Shown: positions 30,089 to 34,491 of the stretch, in pieces | How the letters are laid out: each line of letters opens with the position of its first letter | Position numbering within the stretch: position 1 is the first letter of the stretch | Position numbers and translations under genes: made by a program | Notes under the pieces: generated by a model | The model's input: only the letters and a program-made list of their open reading frames with translations | What the model was told of the DNA's origin: nothing | Databases searched by the model: none | Virus record (IMG/VR): IMGVR_UViG_3300044815_000127 | Span: 1-34,491 of that record | Direction: 5' to 3' (one strand) | DNA: 34,491 nt | Source of the DNA: a virus

Positions 30089-30252
30089 TGCCTTGCCTTC
30101 GTGGCATCTGCCACACCTCTCTCGTAGATAGCCCGCAGCGCCGCGATGTGCGCCTTGCCGGGCCGGGTGGCACGCTTGTTGGCCGCGCCGTCGAACGCCT
30201 CGTCGTAGATCACGAGCAGCTCGTCGTCACTGATCGGTTGGGCATCATCCAC
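30085..30252 (-). CDS. Very small unrecognised protein (55 aa)
   Basis: The GTG at 30252 overlaps the upstream stop, and the TGA is at 30087-30085. The product is VDDAQPISDDELLVIYDEAF, then ANKRATRPGKAHIAALRAIY, ending TKARQ. The acidic helix-turn-basic helix pattern is compact and consistent with a real protein, and the overlap on both sides matches the operon style. Confidence 0.6.
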   Translation of the reverse strand: MDDAQPISDDELLVIYDEAFDGAANKRATRPGKAHIAALRAIYERGVADATKARQ

Positions 30253-30532
30253 CGCTGATGGCCAGAAGGATGTTGATCGAGATCAACACGACGAATACCA
30301 ACCCCGTGGCGGGCCAGAGGATGTAGCGCAGAAGCCACGTCGAGCGGCTGCGCTTGGGATCATTGATGGCCCTCAGCTGGTCGAGACGGAACGTTACCCC
30401 CCACCTCACTCCCTCGAAACTTTCGGGGTCGTGCGGGTTGTGCCATGAGATCCATGCGTCGGACGCCTTGGCATTCAGGTGGCGCGGAGACATCGCGCCA
30501 TCCTTCCATGTGAGGATGTCCGGCTCAGGCAT
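30245..30532 (-). CDS. Tail-anchored membrane protein (95 aa)
   Basis: The ATG at 30532 overlaps the upstream stop (ATGCCTGA); the upstream frame is a shadow. The product has a polar N-terminal domain (MPEPDILTWKDGAMSPRHLN, then WISWHNPHDPESFEGVRWGV) and a single C-terminal membrane helix (WPATGLVFVVLISINILLAI). The protein should face the cytoplasm with its tail in the membrane. Function unknown. Confidence 0.6.
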   Translation of the reverse strand: MPEPDILTWKDGAMSPRHLNAKASDAWISWHNPHDPESFEGVRWGVTFRLDQLRAINDPKRSRSTWLLRYILWPATGLVFVVLISINILLAISGG

Positions 30533-30785
30533 CGTCTTCGTCCATGCCCTCTTCGTTCCCATCATGCTCGATGTCCAGCGAGTCGGCGATGGCGCGGTAG
30601 TGCTCGAGGTTGTCAGTGTCGCCGACATCGGGCAGCCCCGATGTCTTGGCGAAGCCGGCGATCCCGTCGAGGTAGTCGGCGGCGCCGTCCCATTCGTAGC
30701 TCGCCCCGAGCATGGCGGCCACCTTGCGGCCGAACTCCGCGTAGGCGTTCTTCTCCTTGATGGTCATGTCAGCTGGTTTTGCCAT
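30525..30785 (-). CDS. Unrecognised 86-aa acidic protein
   Basis: The ATG at 30785 has AAAGGCAAG upstream, with CTAG dyad copy 5 14-30 bases before it. The helical product starts MAKPADMTIKEKNAYAEFGR and contains YEWDGAADYLDGIAGFAKTS, ending in an acidic tail (DGNEEGMDEDDA). It could begin a transcription unit. Confidence 0.6.
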   Translation of the reverse strand: MAKPADMTIKEKNAYAEFGRKVAAMLGASYEWDGAADYLDGIAGFAKTSGLPDVGDTDNLEHYRAIADSLDIEHDGNEEGMDEDDA

Positions 30786-30798
30786 GGTTCTTGCCTTT

Positions 30799-30815
30799 CA
30801 TCTAGCGGCTGGATG
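30799..30815. repeat. CTAG dyad copy 5
   Basis: CATCTAG-CGG-CTGGATG on the plus strand: one arm CTAG and one CTGG. It fills almost all of the small gap between the genes at 30525-30785 and 30802-30993 and overlaps the latter's last codons. Confidence 0.6.
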
Positions 30816-30993
30816 GTGTGAGTTTCCAACCCTTGCCGTCAACTATTTCTGCCGTGCCCTCGCGCTCGAGCTGGTTCAGGGCGCCGCGCAGGGTGCGCGT
30901 GGTCCAGCCCAGCTCTTTCTTGAGCACCCCGAACGGGGTGGGCTCGTGGTCCAATGCGTTGGCCGCGAGCTTGGCGGTGTGCTTGCCGGTCAT
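30802..30993 (-). CDS. Small winged-helix DNA-binding protein (63 aa)
   Basis: The ATG at 30993 has a strong GAGGAGCAC site, which decides it over an upstream ATG at 31026. The protein is one winged helix-turn-helix: HTAKLAANALDHEP, then TPFGVLKKELGWTTRTLRGA, LNQLEREGTAEIVDG and KGWKLTPSS for the wing. It lacks a ligand domain and could be a phage transcription regulator. Confidence 0.65.
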   Translation of the reverse strand: MTGKHTAKLAANALDHEPTPFGVLKKELGWTTRTLRGALNQLEREGTAEIVDGKGWKLTPSSR

Positions 30994-31000
30994 GTGCTCC

Positions 31001-31342
31001 TCAAAACAGCTCGGGGATCGTGGCATTTTCCGGGGCGATCACGTAGCCGGCGTGGGCCAGCAGGGCGGCGATCGCCTTGGTCTTGGTCAGCTCGTGGCCC
31101 TGAGCGCTGCCGTAGTCCCGCTCATCCCAGTACCACTGGAACGCGGCGTGGCTGTGGCTCTGCCCCTTGCGTGGGCCGGAGCTGTACTTCTCGGTCACGA
31201 TGATGGGGACGACCTGTCCGATCGGCTCCCACTTGTCGCCCTCGAAGATCGCCAGCTTCGCGCCGGTGCCCAGCAGCTTGAGCACCGAGACGGTACCGCG
31301 TCGCTCGCTGAGGTAGACCGGGGTGAGCGGGTCAGTTTCCAT
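31001..31342 (-). CDS. Unrecognised 113-aa protein
   Basis: The ATG at 31342 is preferred over one at 31372 because CCGGAGACC stands before it and it overlaps the upstream gene by only 11 bases. The N-terminal half is beta-rich (PVYLSERRGTVSVLKLLGTG, then KLAIFEGDKWEPIGQVVPII). The C-terminal part includes FQWYWDERDYGSAQGHEL and an alpha helix (TKTKAIAALLAHAGYVI). No family recognised. Confidence 0.6.
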   Translation of the reverse strand: METDPLTPVYLSERRGTVSVLKLLGTGAKLAIFEGDKWEPIGQVVPIIVTEKYSSGPRKGQSHSHAAFQWYWDERDYGSAQGHELTKTKAIAALLAHAGYVIAPENATIPELF

Positions 31343-31673
31343 GGTCTCCGGAGGGGGTGTCATCGAAGTCAATATCGTCCCTGTGGTCGGCGATCATCCG
31401 GTGGGCCAGTGCATCGCAGATCTCTCCCCATTCCCGCCATGACCTCTCGATCATGACAAGCCCGTTCTCGACAGTGAGCTCCCACACCCGGGGCGAGCCG
31501 GCGTAGTGGCTCAATCCGGAGAGCATCGAGTCATAGTGCGGCTGGATCGAGGCGTGCTGCTCGGGGTAGGGCCCGTGCAGCTTGAGCATGAACCGGTCGA
31601 GGGTCATCATCTCGTTGGGGTCGCGCTGCACCGTATCCACCAGCACACCGAGTCCGAACCGGGCGTCAGCCAT
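31332..31673 (-). CDS. Unrecognised 113-aa protein
   Basis: The ATG at 31673 overlaps the upstream gene by eight bases. The product opens MADARFGLGVLVDTVQRDPN and has FMLKLHGPYPEQHASIQPHY and RVWELTVENGLVMIERSWRE, then an acidic end (DDIDFDDTPSGDHGN). No motif of known function is seen. Confidence 0.6.
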   Translation of the reverse strand: MADARFGLGVLVDTVQRDPNEMMTLDRFMLKLHGPYPEQHASIQPHYDSMLSGLSHYAGSPRVWELTVENGLVMIERSWREWGEICDALAHRMIADHRDDIDFDDTPSGDHGN

Positions 31674-31926
31674 CGCTCTCGGTCCCTTCTGGCAACGGCA
31701 CCAGCCCAGCTATGGCCTCGATAGCACGGTGGCCCACGTCCATGGTCTTGTAGATGTGCACCACTGTGGCCACAGTGGGAAACCCCAGCGAGATGGCGGC
31801 GAGGTTTTGCGCGTCGGCACCAAGGGCGGCCTCGACCAGCTTCTCGTAGAAGCCGCCGGGCTGCTGGGCCCGCTTGTCGCCAGTCACCCACAGCACGTAG
31901 TTCGCCACGTCGTGCATGTTGAGCAT
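31666..31926 (-). CDS. Unrecognised 86-aa protein
   Basis: The ATG at 31926 shares a base with the upstream stop (TGATG). The helical product opens MLNMHDVANYVLWVTGDKRA and contains FYEKLVEAALGADAQNLAAI and VVHIYKTMDVGHRAIEAIAG. A second ATG lies three codons in. Function unknown. Confidence 0.6.
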   Translation of the reverse strand: MLNMHDVANYVLWVTGDKRAQQPGGFYEKLVEAALGADAQNLAAISLGFPTVATVVHIYKTMDVGHRAIEAIAGLVPLPEGTESDG

Positions 31927-32408
31927 CACTTGTCCGGCACCGGCATGGAGAACTTCACTGCCTCCAGCAGGCCCAGCTGCTTGAGGCCGGTGATCGTGTA
32001 CTCCTCGACCGGAGCCTCCTCGAAGTAGGCCAGCGTGTGGGTCAGCAAGGCCAGCTCCCGCTCGCATCTCTCGACGGTTACCGAAGCCCTGTCGGCGGCA
32101 TCGTCGTTGCTCTGGTTGGGGATCGAGGTGAAGTAGAAGTACCCCTTCTGCCCGGTGAGCGCTTGGTACTTCTGCTTTGGGGTATTCGCCTTGGCGTAAA
32201 GGGCCTGCACCTTGGTCCAGTTCTGGTTGAGGCCCGCCATCTGGATGGCGCGTGCCTCGATGACCGCGTCCATCTCAAGAACCCTCGATTTCCACCATGC
32301 CTCGAGCACGAGGTTCGCAGCCTTGATCTGCGATTCGAGCGATGCCTTGCGCGCCTCGATCCTTGCCTTTACGTACGCCTTGGGGAAGGTGTTCGGCTTG
32401 GTCGTCAT
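31926..32408 (-). CDS. Helical coiled-coil protein (160 aa)
   Basis: The protein is nearly all helical and charged: FPKAYVKARIEARKASLESQ, VLEAWWKSRVLEMDAVIEAR, NWTKVQALYAKANTPKQKY, then RASVTVERCERELALLTHTL. It probably forms a coiled-coil dimer. It starts at an ATG with AGAAGGGTCACCAC upstream, following CTAG dyad copy 6. Function unknown. Confidence 0.65.
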   Translation of the reverse strand: MTTKPNTFPKAYVKARIEARKASLESQIKAANLVLEAWWKSRVLEMDAVIEARAIQMAGLNQNWTKVQALYAKANTPKQKYQALTGQKGYFYFTSIPNQSNDDAADRASVTVERCERELALLTHTLAYFEEAPVEEYTITGLKQLGLLEAVKFSMPVPDK

Positions 32409-32422
32409 GTGGTGACCCTTCT

Positions 32423-32456
32423 GTCTATCGGATTATTCGTCTAGTGACTGGATGGT
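32423..32456. repeat. CTAG dyad copy 6 with extended flank
   Basis: The core CGTCTAG-TGA-CTGGATG lies at about 32438-32454. The flank 32423-32444 matches the copy 2 flank at 19 of 22 positions. It lies 15 bases upstream of the minus-strand start at 32408. Confidence 0.75.
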
Positions 32457-32562
32457 TCGATCGGGCGGGGGGCAGGTCTGGCTCGGGGCGAACCGCCCGT
32501 CATGGCCAGCCTTCGGGCGAGGCTCCCTATGAGAGATAACCCGTTGACCCCCCGCCCGAAAT

Positions 32563-32838
32563 CTAGTGGTGTGCGGTACGCGCCTTCTGCACCTGTCGCA
32601 ACCTCGCCTTCATCGCTGCCTCCGTGTTGTTCTTCAAGGGTGGCAGGCCACTGGGGTCGCTGGGTTTCTCGGTCAACCCCCGTGCCTGTTCTTCGAGGGA
32701 GGGGAATCTCACCCTGCTCGTAGTTGGAGGCGACGGAGCTTGCTCCGGCGGCAACCCGTTGCGGGACTCTTTCTTCGTGGTAATGATCGACTCCTTCGGA
32801 GACTTTCTTCTCGCCCCACGGGCAAGCTGTGCTTTCAT
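32563..32838 (-). CDS. Doubtful small ORF (91 aa), basic and unordered
   Basis: The ATG at 32838 has no good ribosome binding site. The product is Lys/Pro/Glu-rich and without a clear fold: MKAQLARGARRKSPKESIIT, then PSLEEQARGLTEKPSDPS, ending in a helix (EAAMKARLRQVQKARTAHH). Third codon positions are mostly G or C, as in real genes here, but the opposite-strand and other frames are also open. Confidence 0.35.
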   Translation of the reverse strand: MKAQLARGARRKSPKESIITTKKESRNGLPPEQAPSPPTTSRVRFPSLEEQARGLTEKPSDPSGLPPLKNNTEAAMKARLRQVQKARTAHH

Positions 32839-32936
32839 GCGAACAGCTTGGGATGGTGCGTCGTGGGATTGCTTGTTTCACGACCAGCTGGCTCGCTCCT
32901 ATTGTTGTGCCTGAGACACATGCAAGGGAAAAAGCC

Positions 32937-33107
32937 TCACCCTCTTACGGCTCTTGCGCCCACTGCGAATGGTACGAACTGCATTGCTCCGCGCGGTTCG
33001 GGCTGTCTCTCCCGCCTGCGAGGTGCGCAGAAACCCGGGAGCAGATAGACTGCCACCAAGGTTTCGTCGTTGGAGCCACCGTAGACCCCGGCAAGCGCCT
33101 CGCGCAA
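32937..33107 (-). pseudogene. Possible gene remnant or small TTG-start ORF
   Basis: A minus-strand frame reads NPDLREALAGVYGGSNDETL, then VAVYLLPGFCAPRR, a natural-looking peptide with good GC third-position bias. No ATG or GTG and no ribosome binding site stands in front of it. The only start is a TTG at 33107, and two in-frame TGAs lie just upstream. The second half (QPEPRGAMQFVPFAVGARAV) looks less real. It may be the remnant of a gene that lost its start, or be read by frameshift from the upstream gene. Confidence 0.3.
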
Positions 33108-33124
33108 GTCGGGGTTTTCGGGTA

Positions 33125-33397
33125 CTAGACCTTGTGGTCATCAGGCTCCTCGACCACTACACCTAGTCCGTACTGCTCTTGGATCCACACCTCGATGAAC
33201 GTCCGCGCGGCGATGGCTCCCTTGAGGTCGAGCAGGATCGCGGACATTGTCGCCGGGGTGCCCGGAGTGAGGTCGTTGATGACGACCCCAAGCAGGCGCT
33301 CGCCCGGTGAGCCGGGTGCCAGTATCTCGGTCATCGGCCGAAAGTGCAGGGTTGACGCACCCTTGGCCACCTCGTGCACCGTGCCGTGGGCGATCAC
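33125..33397 (-). CDS. Unrecognised 90-aa protein
   Basis: The GTG at 33397 overlaps the upstream TGA (GTGA). The product is VIAHGTVHEVAKGASTLHFR, then GERLLGVVINDLTPGTPATM, AILLDLKGAIAARTFIEVWI and GLGVVVEEPDDHKV. Alternating strands and a helix suggest a small alpha/beta protein. The upstream 116 residues of the open frame are a shadow. No family recognised. Confidence 0.6.
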   Translation of the reverse strand: MIAHGTVHEVAKGASTLHFRPMTEILAPGSPGERLLGVVINDLTPGTPATMSAILLDLKGAIAARTFIEVWIQEQYGLGVVVEEPDDHKV

Positions 33398-33558
33398 GGG
33401 GACACCGCCAGACCGATGTTCAGGAGGCCAAGGCAGAGAAGGCCAAGGCCGACGAGAACTCCCCACCACGGCAGTCGACCCCAGACGACGGTGCCAACGA
33501 GGTAGACGATGGCGACCAACAGGCAGAAGATTCCGATGACCAAACCGAAGACGTCCAT
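33394..33558 (-). CDS. Tiny membrane protein with two helices (54 aa)
   Basis: The ATG at 33558 shares a base with the upstream stop (TGATG). Two hydrophobic helices are clear: FGLVIGIFCLLVAIVYLVGT and WWGVLVGLGLLCLGLLNIGL, joined by VVWGRLP. The protein is likely to lie in the host membrane. It could alter membrane potential or block other phages, but no evidence decides this. Confidence 0.65.
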   Translation of the reverse strand: MDVFGLVIGIFCLLVAIVYLVGTVVWGRLPWWGVLVGLGLLCLGLLNIGLAVSP

Positions 33559-33890
33559 CAGTCCTCCCACTCCCACTTGTGGCTGCGGTGCTTGCCGGGA
33601 TGGAAGATGACCCGGTAGCACTTCTCGCCCTCGTGACGGGCCTCGCAGGTCGGGCGCGAGTAGCCGGTGAGGCCCTCGATCCGGTCGGGGTAGAGGTCGT
33701 CGAGCACGGCCACCCGGTTCTTATAGAAGCTGTAGACCGTGCCAATCGAAACGCCCGCCTCGGTGGCGATCATCTGGGTGGTGAAGCCATCCCGGCCACG
33801 CACGGCGATTACGTTGCGCGCGGCGTCACGGATGTTCTCGAGCTGGGCGAGGCCGCGTGCCTGCACCGGTGTCTTGCGGAGGGGTGTCAC
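33558..33890 (-). CDS. Stand-alone TetR-type helix-turn-helix protein (110 aa)
   Basis: The GTG at 33890 has GAAGGAATCACC upstream and overlaps the upstream stop. An ATG at 33905 lies inside the neighbour. Residues ~20-65 form the TetR N-terminal DNA-binding domain: LENIRDAARNVIAVRGRDGF, TTQMIATEAGVSIGTVYSFY, then KNRVAVLDDLYPD. The normal ligand-binding and dimer domain of ~130 residues is absent. Instead 40 residues follow, with C and H residues (PTCEARHEGEKCYRVIFHPG). It could bind short palindromes, including the CTAG dyads. Confidence 0.7.
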   Translation of the reverse strand: MTPLRKTPVQARGLAQLENIRDAARNVIAVRGRDGFTTQMIATEAGVSIGTVYSFYKNRVAVLDDLYPDRIEGLTGYSRPTCEARHEGEKCYRVIFHPGKHRSHKWEWED

Positions 33891-34168
33891 GGTGATTCCT
33901 TCCATGTCAGTGTTCCGTCAGACGCGATGCGCCCAATCTCACCCAGCCTCCAGAGCGCAACGCTCTTATCCGAGAAGAAGCCATCGCTCTGGTAGAGCAT
34001 CGACCACTTCCGGCCGAAGAGCTCATTCACGATTGAGCGCGCGGCGTCGTAGTCGAGCGCCTCGACAATGACGTACCCGTCACCACTGGCCTGCAACCAG
34101 CGGGGGTGAGGCTCCCTATTCGGACCGGGGCCAGTGCCAACACCGAAGGTCAGGACCCACTCGCTCAT
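33887..34168 (-). CDS. Unrecognised 93-aa protein
   Basis: The ATG at 34168 overlaps the upstream TGA (ATGA). An earlier ATG at 34234 would lie inside the upstream gene. The product opens MSEWVLTFGVGTGPGPNREP and has a YVIVEALDYDAARSIVNEL segment, FGRKWSMLYQSDGFFS and RLGEIGRIASDG. This looks like an alpha/beta protein. Function unknown. Confidence 0.55.
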   Translation of the reverse strand: MSEWVLTFGVGTGPGPNREPHPRWLQASGDGYVIVEALDYDAARSIVNELFGRKWSMLYQSDGFFSDKSVALWRLGEIGRIASDGTLTWKESP

Positions 34169-34473
34169 GCCCCTCGCCGCCAGTCCGCCACAGTTTTCTC
34201 GTAGGTCTCCCCCTTGTTCTGGGAGCGCAACCACTCGGCCACCCGGTGGATTCGGTCGGTGTCGGTGACGCGGTAGCCGATTTCCGAGTTGCCCGTTCGG
34301 ACATCGCGCATGCCCGGGAAGATCTCTCCGATATCTTCGAGCAGGACGAAGAGCTTCCGCTCCGCGCGCAGCGCCTCCTCGGCCTTCTCTCTGCCTATCG
34401 CGCGGAGATCATCGATCTGGCGCAGAAACTCGGTGGAATCGGATCGAGCGCGCTGCTCGGCCCTCTCGATCAT
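34165..34473 (-). CDS. Helical protein (102 aa), start may lie beyond the window
   Basis: The frame opens at an ATG at 34473 but continues without a stop to the end of the window, so the true start may be further right. The N-terminus is a long coil (RARSDSTEFLRQIDDLRAIG, then REKAEEALRAERKLFVLLED). The C-terminal part is VTDTDRIHRVAEWLRSQNKG, which looks globular. No family recognised. Confidence 0.5.
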   Translation of the reverse strand: MIERAEQRARSDSTEFLRQIDDLRAIGREKAEEALRAERKLFVLLEDIGEIFPGMRDVRTGNSEIGYRVTDTDRIHRVAEWLRSQNKGETYEKTVADWRRGA

Positions 34474-34491
34474 GGTGATCAGCTCGTGCCG

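Larger units (their letters stand above)
32409..33124 (-). other. 716-base stretch without a confident gene
   Basis: This is the only long stretch in the window not covered by credible coding sequence. It holds CTAG dyad copy 6 at its left end and two doubtful minus-strand frames, 32563-32838 and 32937-33107, listed separately. Several opposite-strand frames are shadows with unbalanced composition. A short inverted repeat CGGGCGG/CCGCCCG at 32462-32468 and 32493-32499 has a 24-base loop. I see no tRNA, promoter or terminator I can support. Confidence 0.5.

Noticed and set aside
32450-32470. GGTTCGATC resembling a tRNA T-arm
   Set aside because: No acceptor stem, anticodon arm or D-arm could be folded around it.
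32829-33128. Plus-strand frame with CAHCEWYELHC-like cysteines
   Set aside because: It is the only plus-strand gene that would lie in this minus-strand region, has no ribosome binding site, and the Cys spacing does not fit a known knuckle.
32899-33141. 80-residue minus-strand frame with an ATG behind GAGGAG
   Set aside because: The site is attractive, but the product is Arg/Ser-rich with no fold. A different frame of the same strand reads as better protein.

Overview
The window looks like part of the genome of a double-stranded DNA siphovirus (tailed phage) of a GC-rich actinobacterium. The evidence is a run of tail genes in the usual order (a major tail protein-like gene, head-tail joining proteins, two tail assembly chaperones joined by a -1 frameshift, tape measure, minor tail proteins), a modular endolysin, a phage recombination set, and dense packing with ATGA, GTGA and TGATG start/stop overlaps. 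The terminase, portal and capsid genes would lie to the left and are not seen. The host is not proven. A phage-encoded secreted protein ends in a LASTG sorting signal, the type used by class E sortases of high-GC Gram-positives, so a Microbacterium-like host is a reasonable guess. No tRNA, CRISPR array, integrase or insertion sequence was recognised.

Layout. (1) 1-15853, plus strand: late genes for the tail, with the endolysin (M15 peptidase plus GH25 muramidase) at 12767-14527, a hairpin at 14534-14570, and two Cys-rich, repeat-bearing structural-type proteins. (2) 15866-22529, minus strand: a von Willebrand A (VWA) protein, several small zinc-ribbon-like proteins, then DNA recombination genes (Cas4/RecB-like exonuclease, Rad52-like annealing protein, HNH endonuclease, RusA resolvase, SSB). 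(3) 22530-22687: divergent control region. (4) 22688-23927, plus strand: three membrane proteins that may be the holin/lysis set, about 8 kb from the endolysin. (5) 23924-34491, minus strand: an isolated fibronectin-III structural-type gene, a ParB-like nuclease-domain gene, and about 25 small, mostly unrecognised, translationally coupled genes. These include a sortase-anchored surface protein, a second HNH protein, a winged-helix protein and a stand-alone TetR-type helix-turn-helix protein.

The most distinctive signal outside the genes is a family of six short inverted repeats with the core CTAG-NNN-CTAG (17-21 bases). They lie in most of the larger gaps between genes, usually just upstream of a start codon. 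Three of them also share a longer 22-base flank. They resemble in concept the start-associated sequences of cluster K mycobacteriophages, but the sequence is different. They may be operators for a phage regulator. A second recurring element, a leader reading CCAACAGAGAG or close to it, precedes several minus-strand starts.

All functional calls come from reading motifs in the sequence. No database search was run. Many small genes in the right third remain without a function.
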